Source: Streptomyces sp. 549 (lineage in GTDB: Bacteria; Actinomycetota; Actinomycetes; Streptomycetales; Streptomycetaceae). From it: a stretch of 64,000 nt of DNA. The DNA is taken from assembly GCF_030124175.1 (NCBI RefSeq), contig NZ_JASKMT010000002.1:310001-374000 (forward strand), written 5' to 3'. The first letter of the stretch is position 1; every line of letters starts with the position of its first letter. Below are positions 54,745 through 62,696 of the stretch, piece by piece. Below the pieces are notes generated by a model. That model was not told the origin of the DNA, did no database searches, and saw only the letters and a program-made list of their open reading frames with translations. A program made the translations under genes and the position numbers.

Positions 54745-54775
54745 CCCGACCCGGGCCCCGGAGCTCCGGGTCGGG
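54745..54775. terminator. Bidirectional terminator between pdxH and katE
   Basis: CCCGACCCGG (54745-54754) / CCGGGTCGGG (54766-54775), 10-bp stem, 11-nt loop, in the 74-bp gap between convergent stop codons. Confidence 0.7.
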
Positions 54776-54803
54776 ACTCCGAGACCCCCGGGCAGGCCCC
54801 TGG

Positions 54804-57071
54804 TCAGCCCCCGACCGGAACCGGGAAGCGGTTCCAGACCCGGTGCGAGGCCAGCAGGCCGGTGATCTCCTCCAGCACCGCCGAGGAGGTGTCCGCCAGC
54901 ACCACGCCGGGCGCGGTGGTGGAGCAGCCGGCCGCCCGGACGACGCCGTCGGCACCGCCCCAGCCCCCGATGGCCTTGGCGTGCCGGAACGCCTCGGAGA
55001 CCATCAGCAGCACCCGCGGGTCGACTCCGGTACGGCTCTCCTGCGGCGCGCCCGCGCCGGCGCTGCGGGCACCCGCCGCGTCGGGGCCGTCCGGCGCGGC
55101 GCCGGCGAGCAGCAGCGCGTCGAACTCCACCGACCGCGCCGTGGCGAAGGTCCGCTGCACGGTGACCGGACCGCCGTCCCCGTCGGCCAGCTCACCCCCG
55201 GTGGGGGCGATCACCAGCGGGACCATGCCCGCAGCCAGGATCGACTCCCGTACCGCACGCACCTGCGCCAGGTCCGCGGCCGTGTCGGCGACGATGCCGA
55301 TGACCCGCCCCTCGGCGGGCCACGTTCCCCCGACCTGCGAGAGAGCGGGGCTCGGCTCGGGGTTGTGGGCGGCGTACTCCGGGTCCGGATCGGGGACCGG
55401 CAGCCCGAGACCGGTCGCCACCTCGCGGCACAGCCGCTCGTCGATGTTGGCCAGCACCCGCAGCGTCCGCTCCCGGATCGTCTGCTCGTAGCACTTGCCC
55501 AGCTCGAAGGTGTACGCGCCGATGATGTGCTCCTGCTCCACCGGCGACATGCTCCGCCAGAACAGCCGGGGCTGGGAGAAGTGGTCGTCGAAGGACTCCG
55601 GCGCCTCCCGTACCTGGCGGGACTCAGGCACCCGCACCGGGGTCTCCACGTACCCGCCCTCCTCCGCGCCCGCCAGGAACGGGCAGCCGCCGTCCAGGGA
55701 GTTGGGGTGGTACGGGGCCACCCCGCGGTGCACGGCCTGCTGGTGGAAGCCGTCCCGCAGCATGTCGTTGACCTCGGCGTGCGGCCGGTTGATCGGGAGC
55801 TGCGAGAAGTTCGGTCCGGCCAGCCGGGTGATCTGGGTGTCGATGTAGGAGAACAGCCGGCCCGCCAGCAGCGGGTCGTCGGTGACGTCGACGCCCGGCA
55901 CCAGGTGGCCGGGGTGGAACGCCACCTGCTCGGTCTCCGCGAAGTAGTTCGACGGGTTGGCGTCCAGGGTGAGCAGCCCGATCGGCTGCACCGGCGCCAG
56001 CTCCTCGGGCACGATCTTCGTCGGGTCCAGCAGGTCGATGCCCTCGAAGGTCTGCTCCGGGGTGTCGGGGAACGCCTGGATGCCCAGCTCCCACTGCGGG
56101 TACGCGCCCGCCTCGATGGCGTCGGCCAGGTCGCGGCGGTGGAAGTCGGGGTCGAAGCCGTTGATCATCTGCGCCTCCTCCCACACCAGGGAGTGCACGC
56201 CGGCCCGGGGCTTCCAGTGGAACTTCACCAGCGTCGTCGTGCCGTCGGCGGCCACCAGGCGGAAGGTGTGGACGCCGAAGCCCTCCATCGTCCGGTAGGA
56301 GCGCGGGATGCCCCGGTCCGACATGTTCCACAGGGTGTGGAAGGTCGCCTCGGTGTGCAGGGAGACGAAGTCCCAGAAGGTGTCGTGGGCGCTCTGCGCC
56401 TGCGGGATCTCGCGGTCCGGATGCGGCTTGCCCGCGTGGATGACGTCGGGGAACTTGATCGCGTCCTGGATGAAGAAGACCGGGATGTTGTTGCCCACCA
56501 GGTCGAAGACGCCCTCGGAGGTGTAGAACTTCGTGGCGAAGCCCCGGGTGTCGCGGACGGTGTCCGCCGAGCCGCGGGAGCCGAGCACGGTGGAGAAGCG
56601 CACGAAGACGGGGGTCTCCACGTCCTTGGCCAGGAAGGCGGCCTTGCAGACCTCGGAGGCGCTGCCGTAGCCGCGGAACACTCCGTGCGCCGCCGCGCCC
56701 CGGGCGTGCACCACCCGTTCGGGGATGCGCTCGTGGTCGAAGTGGGTGATCTTCTCCCGCAGGTGGTGGTCGCGCAGCAGGACCGGGCCGCGCGCGCCCG
56801 CCTTCAGGGAGTGGTCGGTGTCCGGGAGGCGCAGGCCCTCGGCGGTGGTCAGCCGCGCCCCCTGCTGGGACCGGTCGCCCGGTTCCCCGGAGCGGCGTCC
56901 GGTGGGTGACACGGGGGCCGGCTCCGCCTGGTCCGGTTTGGGCGGCAGCGGTTCACGGGGAGTGGTGGGCTCCTCCAGGGAGGGAGGCTCCGGCGCGGGC
57001 ACACCGGGGATGTCGGGGGCCTCCCCGGCGGCGGGCTCGTTCGAGTGGGGGGACTTCTTGCTCCGGTTCAA
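54804..57071 (-). CDS. katE: Large-subunit monofunctional heme catalase (HPII/KatE type)
   Basis: 755 aa, close to E. coli HPII (753). Catalytic His122 (V-V-H-A-R-G) and Asn194 (V-G-N-N-I-P); proximal heme Tyr in R-L-F-S-Y-I-D-T-Q (near 407). Residues ~600-755 form the flavodoxin/DJ-1-like C-terminal domain that distinguishes large catalases (G-R-V-I-G-I-V-A-D-T-A-A-D). The first ~75 residues are Pro/Glu-rich. Start is TTG 57071, fixed by GGAGGA six bases upstream and absence of a better start. It probably responds to stationary-phase or osmotic stress as in other streptomycetes; no SigB box was found with confidence. Confidence 0.94.
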   Translation of the reverse strand: MNRSKKSPHSNEPAAGEAPDIPGVPAPEPPSLEEPTTPREPLPPKPDQAEPAPVSPTGRRSGEPGDRSQQGARLTTAEGLRLPDTDHSLKAGARGPVLLRDHHLREKITHFDHERIPERVVHARGAAAHGVFRGYGSASEVCKAAFLAKDVETPVFVRFSTVLGSRGSADTVRDTRGFATKFYTSEGVFDLVGNNIPVFFIQDAIKFPDVIHAGKPHPDREIPQAQSAHDTFWDFVSLHTEATFHTLWNMSDRGIPRSYRTMEGFGVHTFRLVAADGTTTLVKFHWKPRAGVHSLVWEEAQMINGFDPDFHRRDLADAIEAGAYPQWELGIQAFPDTPEQTFEGIDLLDPTKIVPEELAPVQPIGLLTLDANPSNYFAETEQVAFHPGHLVPGVDVTDDPLLAGRLFSYIDTQITRLAGPNFSQLPINRPHAEVNDMLRDGFHQQAVHRGVAPYHPNSLDGGCPFLAGAEEGGYVETPVRVPESRQVREAPESFDDHFSQPRLFWRSMSPVEQEHIIGAYTFELGKCYEQTIRERTLRVLANIDERLCREVATGLGLPVPDPDPEYAAHNPEPSPALSQVGGTWPAEGRVIGIVADTAADLAQVRAVRESILAAGMVPLVIAPTGGELADGDGGPVTVQRTFATARSVEFDALLLAGAAPDGPDAAGARSAGAGAPQESRTGVDPRVLLMVSEAFRHAKAIGGWGGADGVVRAAGCSTTAPGVVLADTSSAVLEEITGLLASHRVWNRFPVPVGG

Positions 57072-57447
57072 GCGTTCCTCCGGGTGGTGGCGTGTCCGCG
57101 GACGGCGGGGCGCGGACGAGATGGTCGCCTCCGCCGGGTAACCGGTACGGACCGTCCCATTCCTCCCGCTGCCCGCCGCCCGTCCTGCCGCTCGTCTGCC
57201 ACCCGTCTGCCGTGCGTCGCCCGCCTCCGACCCGCCGTCGGAGGGAGCGATGTCCGCGGCGGCGCCCGATCGGCCGGACTTTCGGGCAACCTGACGGGAG
57301 GTTCGGGCGTCCAGTTGTGCGGCACCCGGCGCCGGACGCGCAGGCAGGAACGCGGGCAGGAACGCGCGGGCGGGACCGGGGCGCGTGGCGGCAACCCGGC
57401 CGGTGCCGGGCGCGGTACCCGGGAGGCGGCGGAGGGAACTGGGGCTG
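57072..57447. other. Divergent promoter region, katE / FtsW-like gene
   Basis: 376 bp with no credible gene. It contains an inverted repeat CTCCGAC (57225-57231) / GTCGGAG (57237-57243), and a GGGTAAC at 57136 that resembles a stress sigma -10 but lacks a GTTT -35 at the right distance. Nothing else recognised. Confidence 0.4.
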
Positions 57448-58869
57448 GTGGTGGAGGACGGCGGACACACGGACACCGAACGGTGGATCGCACGGCGGCG
57501 CAGCCGCGAGGGACTGCTCGTGCTCTTCGCCGTGCTCGTCGCCGCGGCCGGCCACGCCACCGCAGGCTTCGCCCTGGAGGGCGCGCTGCCGTCCGGGTAC
57601 GCCGTGCAGGTCGCCGGTCTGGGCTCGCTCGGGCTGCTCGCCCACCTGGCGGTGCGCCGCTTCGCCCGGTACGCCGACCCGCTGCTGCTGCCGCTGGCGG
57701 TGATGCTCAGCGGGCTGGGCCTGGTGCTGTTGTCCCGCCTGGACCACTCCTACGCCGAGAAGTACCGCGCGCCCGAGGTCGCCGCCGGGCAGGCGATGTG
57801 GAACGCGCTCGGTATCGCGCTGCTGGTCGTGCTGCTCGTGGTGATGCGCCACCACCGCGTGCTCCAGCGCTACACCTACCTGGGCATGGCGGTGTCCATG
57901 GTGCTGCTGATGGCCCCCGCGCTGTTCGGGGCCGACGAGTACGGCGCCAAGCGCTGGATCCGGCTGGGCGGCCTGTCGGTGCAGCCCGGCGAGTTCGTGA
58001 AGATCCTCATCGTGATCTTCTTCGCCAGCTACCTCACGGCGAACCGCGACGCGCTGGCGCTGGCCGGGCGCCGGGTGTGGGGCCTGACCCTGCCGCGTGG
58101 CCGCAACGCGGGCCCGGTCCTGGTGGTGTGGGTGCTGAGCCTCCTGGTGCTGGTCCTCGAACGGGACCTGGGCACCTCGCTGATCTTCTTCGGCGTGTTC
58201 GTGATCATGCTGTACGCGGCCACCGAACGCACCAGCTGGGTGGTCTGCGGTGTGCTGATGGCCGCGGCCGGAGCCTTTGTGGTCGGCTCGGTCGAACCGC
58301 ACGTGAAGGGCCGCGTCACCGCCTGGCTCAACCCGCTCGCCATCTACCTGCCGCCGGAGCAGCAACCGCCCGGGCTGGTCTCCGACCAGCCGGCCGAGGC
58401 CCTGTTCAGCTTCGCCACCGGCGGCCTGACCGGCACCGGCCTGGGCGAGGGCCAGCCGTGGCTGATCAAGTTCGCCGGGCGCAGCGACTTCATCCTCACC
58501 ACCGTCGGCGAGGAGCTGGGGCTGCTGGGGACGACTCTGGTCATCCTGCTGTACGCGCTGCTCGTGCAGCGCGGCCTGCGCACCGCGCTGGCCACACCGG
58601 ACCCGTTCGGCAAGCTGCTGGCGCTGGGCCTGTCGGTGACGATCGCGCTCCAGCTGTTCGTGGTCGGCGGCGGGGTGTCCGGCCTGGTGCCGCTCACCGG
58701 CAAGGCGCTGCCGTTCCTGGCGCAGGGCGGCTCGTCCACGGTGGCCAACTGGCTGCTGGTCGCGCTGCTGATCAGGATCAGCGACAGCGCGGGCCGCGCC
58801 GCGGTGGCCCCGAAGGGCAACGCCACGATCCTCACCCCCGCGGTGGCATCCGCCGACGTCACCCGCTGA
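57448..58869 (+). CDS. FtsW/RodA/SpoVE-family (SEDS) peptidoglycan polymerase
   Basis: 473 aa, about ten membrane helices. SEDS hallmarks: G-A-K-R-W-I-R-L-G-G-L-S-V-Q-P-G-E-F-V-K, L-E-R-D-L-G-T-S-L-I-F-F, R-V-T-A-W-L-N-P and V-G-E-E-L-G-L-L-G. SEDS proteins are glycosyltransferases that build glycan strands with a class B PBP. No PBP gene is adjacent, so this is a stand-alone paralogue whose stage (growth, division or sporulation) is unknown. GTG 57448 follows GGAGGG (11 nt); GTG 57385 and 57451 are alternatives. Confidence 0.88.
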   Translation: MVEDGGHTDTERWIARRRSREGLLVLFAVLVAAAGHATAGFALEGALPSGYAVQVAGLGSLGLLAHLAVRRFARYADPLLLPLAVMLSGLGLVLLSRLDHSYAEKYRAPEVAAGQAMWNALGIALLVVLLVVMRHHRVLQRYTYLGMAVSMVLLMAPALFGADEYGAKRWIRLGGLSVQPGEFVKILIVIFFASYLTANRDALALAGRRVWGLTLPRGRNAGPVLVVWVLSLLVLVLERDLGTSLIFFGVFVIMLYAATERTSWVVCGVLMAAAGAFVVGSVEPHVKGRVTAWLNPLAIYLPPEQQPPGLVSDQPAEALFSFATGGLTGTGLGEGQPWLIKFAGRSDFILTTVGEELGLLGTTLVILLYALLVQRGLRTALATPDPFGKLLALGLSVTIALQLFVVGGGVSGLVPLTGKALPFLAQGGSSTVANWLLVALLIRISDSAGRAAVAPKGNATILTPAVASADVTR

Positions 58870-58930
58870 GGGCGCGGCGGGCGTGGGAGCGACCTGCGCG
58901 GGAGGCGGGAGGCGGGAGGCGGGAACGCAA

Positions 58931-59013
58931 CGACCCGCGGTGTCGTTTCCGCTGCGCCGCCCAGGGGGCGGGAGCAGCGGGCCGGTCGGACGATCCGGCG
59001 ACACCGCGGGTCG
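58931..59013. ncRNA. 83-nt three-way-junction structure (RNA, DNA element or complex terminator)
   Basis: Outer stem: CGACCCGCGGTGTCG (58931-58945) with CGACACCGCGGGTCG (58999-59013), 15 perfect bp. Inside are two further hairpins: CCGCTGC/GCAGCGG with nested CCGCCC/GGGCGG (58949-58980), and CCGG/CCGG (58982-58998). It lies 61 nt beyond the FtsW-like stop (+) and 60 nt beyond the mini-gene stop (-). Simplest role is a bidirectional terminator; the branching is unusual for one. Confidence 0.55.
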
Positions 59014-59073
59014 GGTGACTGCTGGGAATTGGCCGGGCTAGCCGGCGTTGCGCAGGTGCGCTGACTCCGGCCC

Positions 59074-59112
59074 CTAGGCCGCAGTCACCTCACGCGTCCG
59101 GTTGTCGTACAT
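59074..59112 (-). CDS. Orphan 12-residue mini-gene
   Basis: ATG 59110-59112 to TAG 59074-59076 encodes M-Y-D-N-R-T-R-E-V-T-A-A. The Shine-Dalgarno AGGGAGGTGG lies 8 nt upstream (59121-59130). A -10/-35 pair with 17-bp spacing (59146-59174) places transcription start about 27 nt before the ATG. No longer frame follows on this strand: the next feature is the structure at 58931-59013 and then a convergent gene. So this is not an obvious leader for a downstream gene. The peptide is hydrophilic, without signal peptide or Cys. It could be a bioactive peptide, or the visible part of a small RNA whose ribosome binding matters more than its product. Confidence 0.5.
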   Translation of the reverse strand: MYDNRTREVTAA

Positions 59113-59145
59113 CTCCGGAACCACCTCCCTTCTCGTGTAAAGCCG

Positions 59146-59174
59146 ACGGTAGGCACCGCCTCCGCGACGGGCAA
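59146..59174 (-). promoter_or_regulatory. Promoter of the mini-gene
   Basis: Minus strand: -35 TTGCCC (complement of 59169-59174), 17-bp spacer, -10 TACCGT (complement of 59146-59151). Among the better housekeeping-type matches in the window. Confidence 0.55.
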
Positions 59175-59286
59175 GCGAATTTCGGGGGTGCAACAATTTG
59201 CCGGAAGGCGCTGTGTGCCGCGTCACGTTCGAGTTGAATGATCGTGCGGCCGCAGTGTGCAGCAGCGTCAAGCCCGGGGGTGCCCG

Positions 59287-60717
59287 ATGCCTGCTCAACC
59301 CGATACCCAGTCCGGACCGGCAGCCGGTGGTACCGGCGGTGCCGGTGGAGGCCCCGTGGGCGGCAGCGGCGCCGACCCCGGGGGCGAGTCCCTGCTCGCC
59401 GCGCTGCTCGACGGCATGGACGCGGCGCTGTGCGCCTTCGACGCGGCCGGTGTGGTCACCCACTGGAACCGCGAGGCGGAGCGCATCCTCGGCTGGACCA
59501 GCCGGGAGGCGGTGGGCCGCAAGGGCCTCTCCGGGTGGGCGGTGCGCAGCGCCGACGCCCAGGAGATCGAGTCGCGGCTGCTGGGCGCCATGACCGCGCC
59601 GGGCCGCCAGGTGCACGAGTTCGCCCTGGTGACCAAGGACGGCGGCCGGGTCCTGGTGCGCACCCAGTCCTCCGGCGTGCGCGACCCGGACGGCCGGCCC
59701 GCCGGGGTGTACTGCGCGTTCAGCGAGGTGCACACCCAGATCGACCTGGAGCGGTCCATCGCGCTCAGCGAGGCCCTGTTCGACGACGCCTCCTGGGGTG
59801 TGGTGCTGCTCGACGCGGACCTGCGTCCCGCGGTGTCCAACACGCACGCCGCGCGGGCCCTCGGCGTCGGCCGGGCGGCCATGCTGGGCCGTCCGCTCGG
59901 CGACCTGATCGCGGAGGGTGTCGACGAGCTGGAGGGCGCGTTGCAGCACGTGCTGGCGGCCGGCACGCCGCCCGCGCCCGCCGACCTGTGGGTGACGCTG
60001 CGCACCGGCCGCAACGGCCGCTCCGACGCCCCGGGCGAGTCCGGCGGCCGGGGCGACGGCGGTGAGCGCCGGTGCTGGCGCAGCGGCATGCTGCGGCTGG
60101 CGTCGCCGCTCACCGAGGAGCCGGTGCCGCTGGGGGTGGCGTGGCTGTTCCACGACATCACCGACGCCAAGCGCGCCGAGCAGGAGGCGTCCCGGGTCCG
60201 CTTCCGCGACACCCAGCTGCACCGCGCGGCGCGGGCCGCCGCGGAGTGCGAGGACCCGCGTGAGGCGGCGGCCCTGCACCTGGACTTCGCGCTCGCCGGG
60301 TTCGCCGACCACGCCCTGCTCGACCTATCCGTCGGCGGCCGGCTGGTGCGCGCCGCCCGGACGCCGTCCCTCGCCGGGCCCTGCCCGCCGGCCGCCGGCA
60401 GCGGCATCCCGGTCCGCTACATGGACGCCCACCCGGCGCTGCAGGCGCTGGAGCGCTGCGGGTCGGTGCGCACCAGCGTGGGGGGCGCCGCGGTGCCCGG
60501 CTGGGCGGCGGCCCGGTCCTGGCCGGAGGACGCGGTGCACGGCATGTGCTCGGTGCTGCGCAGCCGGGGCCACACGCTCGGTGTGGTGACGTTCCTGCGG
60601 ACCGCCGGGCGCCGGCCCTTCGACCGGTCCGACGCGATGTACGCGGAGGACGTCGCGGTGCGGGTGGCGGCCTCGGTGGACCTGGCGGAGACGGTGGAGC
60701 GGGACCAGCGCCGGTAG
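59287..60717 (+). CDS. PAS-PAS-GAF sensor-like protein without output domain
   Basis: 476 aa, cytosolic. Residues 1-30 are Gly-rich. PAS 1 about 32-150 (C-A-F-D-A-A-G-V-V-T-H-W-N-R-E-A-E-R-I-L), PAS 2 about 160-300 (A-S-W-G-V-V-L-L-D-A-D-L-R-P), then a coiled segment and a GAF-like domain about 315-475. In many Streptomyces proteins this order is followed by a PP2C phosphatase (SpoIIE) and HATPase; here it stops after the GAF domain at a clean TAG with no coding continuation seen. It may act by protein-protein contact or be a natural truncation. ATG 59287 follows GGGGGTG. Confidence 0.78.
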   Translation: MPAQPDTQSGPAAGGTGGAGGGPVGGSGADPGGESLLAALLDGMDAALCAFDAAGVVTHWNREAERILGWTSREAVGRKGLSGWAVRSADAQEIESRLLGAMTAPGRQVHEFALVTKDGGRVLVRTQSSGVRDPDGRPAGVYCAFSEVHTQIDLERSIALSEALFDDASWGVVLLDADLRPAVSNTHAARALGVGRAAMLGRPLGDLIAEGVDELEGALQHVLAAGTPPAPADLWVTLRTGRNGRSDAPGESGGRGDGGERRCWRSGMLRLASPLTEEPVPLGVAWLFHDITDAKRAEQEASRVRFRDTQLHRAARAAAECEDPREAAALHLDFALAGFADHALLDLSVGGRLVRAARTPSLAGPCPPAAGSGIPVRYMDAHPALQALERCGSVRTSVGGAAVPGWAAARSWPEDAVHGMCSVLRSRGHTLGVVTFLRTAGRRPFDRSDAMYAEDVAVRVAASVDLAETVERDQRR

Positions 60718-60771
60718 GGCGTCGGCGCGGGCAGGGCGTCGCCCCGGAAGGGCGCGGCGCGGGCAGGGGTG

Positions 60772-61527
60772 TCAGCGCCGGTAGAAGATCCGGTCCGCGT
60801 ACTCCGTCATGACGTGGTCGTTCCACTCGTGGCCGCCGTCGACGTTGCCGGACCGCAGCAGCGGGGGCTCGATGCCCCGGGCGGCCAGGTCCCCGGCGGC
60901 GGTGGCGACCACGGCCTGCATGAGGGCGCTGGTGACCACGGTGGACGCGGGGGCGAACGGCGCCGGGATGCCGGGCGCGGTCAGCGTCGTGTCGCCGACG
61001 GGCACGCAGCTGTCGATGACGACGTCGCAGTGGTCCTTCAGGAACGTGCCGGAGGAGTGCCGGGACTTCGTGGCGCCGGAGTACTCCACCGACGTGACCC
61101 CGATGACCTTCATGTCCAGGGCCCGCGCGTTCATCGCCATCTCCACGGGCAGCGCGTTGCGCCCGGACAGCGAGATGATCACCAGGGTGTCGCCCGCGGT
61201 GGCCGGGCTGGTGTCGAGGACCGCTGCGGCCAGCCCGTCGACCCGTTCCAGCGCGCTGCCCAGGGTGGCCGGCACGACGTCGACCCCCACCACGCCGGGC
61301 ACGCTGAGCAGGTTGACGACGGCCAGCCCGCCCGCGCGGTAGACGACGTCCTGGGCCGGGAGCGAGGAGTGGCCGGCGCCGAAGGCGAAGATCCGGCCGC
61401 CGTCGGCCACGGTCGAGGCGAGCAGTGCCCCGGCGGCCCGCACGGAGCCGGCGTTGGCCGCCCTGGCCTTCTCCAGCAGGCTGATGGCACTGTCGAAGAA
61501 CTGGTCCGCAAGCTCACTCTCGGTCAT
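60772..61527 (-). CDS. nagS: SIS-domain sugar-phosphate enzyme (NagS-like)
   Basis: 251 aa. SIS fold: F-A-F-G-A-G-H-S-S (near 48), L-V-I-I-S-L-S-G-R-N-A-L-P-V-E (near 118), V-I-G-V-T-S-V-E-Y-S. Related to MurQ/GmhA-like phosphosugar isomerases (UPF0309). By position before dmdR1 it corresponds, in my memory, to SCO4393, reported as NagS, an N-acetylglucosamine-6-phosphate dehydratase linked to aminosugar toxicity; this needs confirmation. A DasR-like site lies in its promoter (61540-61555), which supports an aminosugar role. ATG 61527 sits at the predicted transcription start, so it is leaderless. Confidence 0.85.
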   Translation of the reverse strand: MTESELADQFFDSAISLLEKARAANAGSVRAAGALLASTVADGGRIFAFGAGHSSLPAQDVVYRAGGLAVVNLLSVPGVVGVDVVPATLGSALERVDGLAAAVLDTSPATAGDTLVIISLSGRNALPVEMAMNARALDMKVIGVTSVEYSGATKSRHSSGTFLKDHCDVVIDSCVPVGDTTLTAPGIPAPFAPASTVVTSALMQAVVATAAGDLAARGIEPPLLRSGNVDGGHEWNDHVMTEYADRIFYRR

Positions 61528-61534
61528 TGCGCAC

Positions 61535-61563
61535 ACGTTAGAGGTCTGGACCAGAGCCTTCAA
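61535..61563 (-). promoter_or_regulatory. Promoter with DasR-responsive element (dre) between -35 and -10
   Basis: Minus strand: -35 TTGAAG (complement of 61558-61563), 17-bp spacer, -10 TAACGT (complement of 61535-61540). The spacer is filled by TCTGGTCCAGACCTCT (complement of 61540-61555), which matches 13 of 16 bases of the published DasR consensus ACTGGTCTAGACCACT. Transcription would start at the ATG. Confidence 0.65.
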
Positions 61564-61698
61564 TAGCTCCGCGGCACCGGATCGCGGGGGCGTGCGCGGG
61601 GGGCGGGCGCGGGCCGGGCGGGCCGCGGCGGGAACGGTTGTCGGCGCTATGCGTCAGAATTGGGTCAGGGCCACCGCACGAACTGACGAGGGGCACGA

Positions 61699-62394
61699 AT
61701 GTCCGGACTCATCGACACCACGGAGATGTATCTCCGCACCATTCTGGAGCTGGAGGAGGAAGGCGTCGTCCCCATGCGTGCCCGCATCGCCGAGCGGCTG
61801 GACCAGAGCGGTCCGACGGTCAGCCAGACCGTGGCACGCATGGCCCGGGACGGGCTCGTCACAGTGGCCGGGGACCGCCACCTGGAGCTGACCGAGGAGG
61901 GCCGCACCCTGGCCACCCGGGTGATGCGCAAGCACCGGCTGGCCGAGTGCCTGCTGGTCGACGTGATCGGCCTGGAGTGGGAGCAGGTCCACGCCGAGGC
62001 GTGCCGCTGGGAGCACGTGATGAGCGAGGCCGTGGAGCGGCGGGTGCTGGAGCTGCTGCGCCACCCCACCGAGTCGCCGTACGGCAACCCCATCCCGGGG
62101 CTGGAGGAGCTGGGTGAGAAGAACGAGTCCGACCCCTTCCTCGCCGAGGACATGGTCGCGCTGAGCGAGCTGTCGCCCGGCTCGGACGGCAAGACGGTCG
62201 TGGTCCGCCGCATCGGGGAGCCGATCCAGACCGACGCCCAGCTGATGTACACGCTGCGCCGGGCCGGGGTGCAGCCGGGCTCGGTGGTGACGGTCACGCC
62301 GGGCGCCGACGGCGGCTCGCACGTGGGCAGCGGCGGTGAGGCGGCGGAGCTGAGCGCCGAGGTCGCCTCGCACGTCTTCGTCGCCAAGCGCTGA
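61699..62394 (+). CDS. dmdR1: DtxR-family iron-dependent repressor DmdR1
   Basis: 231 aa. Winged helix 1-73; dimerisation domain 74-140; SH3-like domain 150-230 after a Pro-rich linker. All DtxR metal ligands fall at the same residue numbers as in the corynebacterial protein: ancillary site His79, Glu83, His98; primary site Met10, Cys102, Glu105, His106. With Fe2+ bound it represses siderophore and iron-uptake genes at iron boxes. GAGGGG precedes ATG 61699. Followed by a very strong terminator (62434-62470). Confidence 0.93.
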   Translation: MSGLIDTTEMYLRTILELEEEGVVPMRARIAERLDQSGPTVSQTVARMARDGLVTVAGDRHLELTEEGRTLATRVMRKHRLAECLLVDVIGLEWEQVHAEACRWEHVMSEAVERRVLELLRHPTESPYGNPIPGLEELGEKNESDPFLAEDMVALSELSPGSDGKTVVVRRIGEPIQTDAQLMYTLRRAGVQPGSVVTVTPGADGGSHVGSGGEAAELSAEVASHVFVAKR

Positions 62395-62433
62395 CAGCGG
62401 ACCGGTCGGCCGGTCGGCCGCTCGACCGCTGCC

Positions 62434-62470
62434 GCACGCGGCCCCGCCCTTCCCGGGCGGGGCCGCGTGC
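62434..62470 (+). terminator. dmdR1 terminator
   Basis: Perfect 16-bp stem GCACGCGGCCCCGCCC (62434-62449) / GGGCGGGGCCGCGTGC (62455-62470) with a 5-nt loop, 39 nt after the stop codon. Confidence 0.8.
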
Positions 62471-62582
62471 GTTGCCGACCGGACGCGCCGGTGGGCGCGT
62501 GCCCCGGCGCTGCGCCGGGGCACGCCGGCCGAAGCGGAGCCAACGGTCCGGTTCCGCCGTCTAGTTCTCCGGAAGGAGGACG

Positions 62583-62696
62583 CCAGGGCACTGATCGTGC
62601 GACGCTGGGGCTGACGTATATGCGGGACGGGAGGGAAGCCGTCTGATGTACCGGTCCTGGAGCAGGGGCCCCGGTGCTGTGAGCATCCAGGGCCCC
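62583..62696 (+). ncRNA. Candidate structured leader or attenuator
   Basis: In the 579-bp gap before the hydrolase gene: hairpin 1 (CCAG/CTGG enclosing GCAC-tgatc-GTGC, 62583-62608), hairpin 2 (GACGG/CCGTC, 62626-62643), and a terminator-like hairpin 3 (GGGGCCC-c-GGTGCT-gtg-AGCATC-ca-GGGCCCC, 62665-62696). CCTGGA (62656-62661) can pair instead with TCCAGG (62686-62691), which would break hairpin 3: an anti-terminator layout. The rest of the gap, to 62973, holds the gene's proximal promoter or leader and no other gene I can support. Confidence 0.4.

Noticed and set aside
54288..56909. 873-codon open frame on the plus strand
   Set aside because: Antisense to katE and overlapping pdxH in another frame; Arg/Gly/Val-rich with no domain.
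58931..59013. Possible tRNA gene
   Set aside because: Length and branching are similar, but there is no anticodon arm, T-loop or acceptor pattern, and the outer stem is 15 bp.
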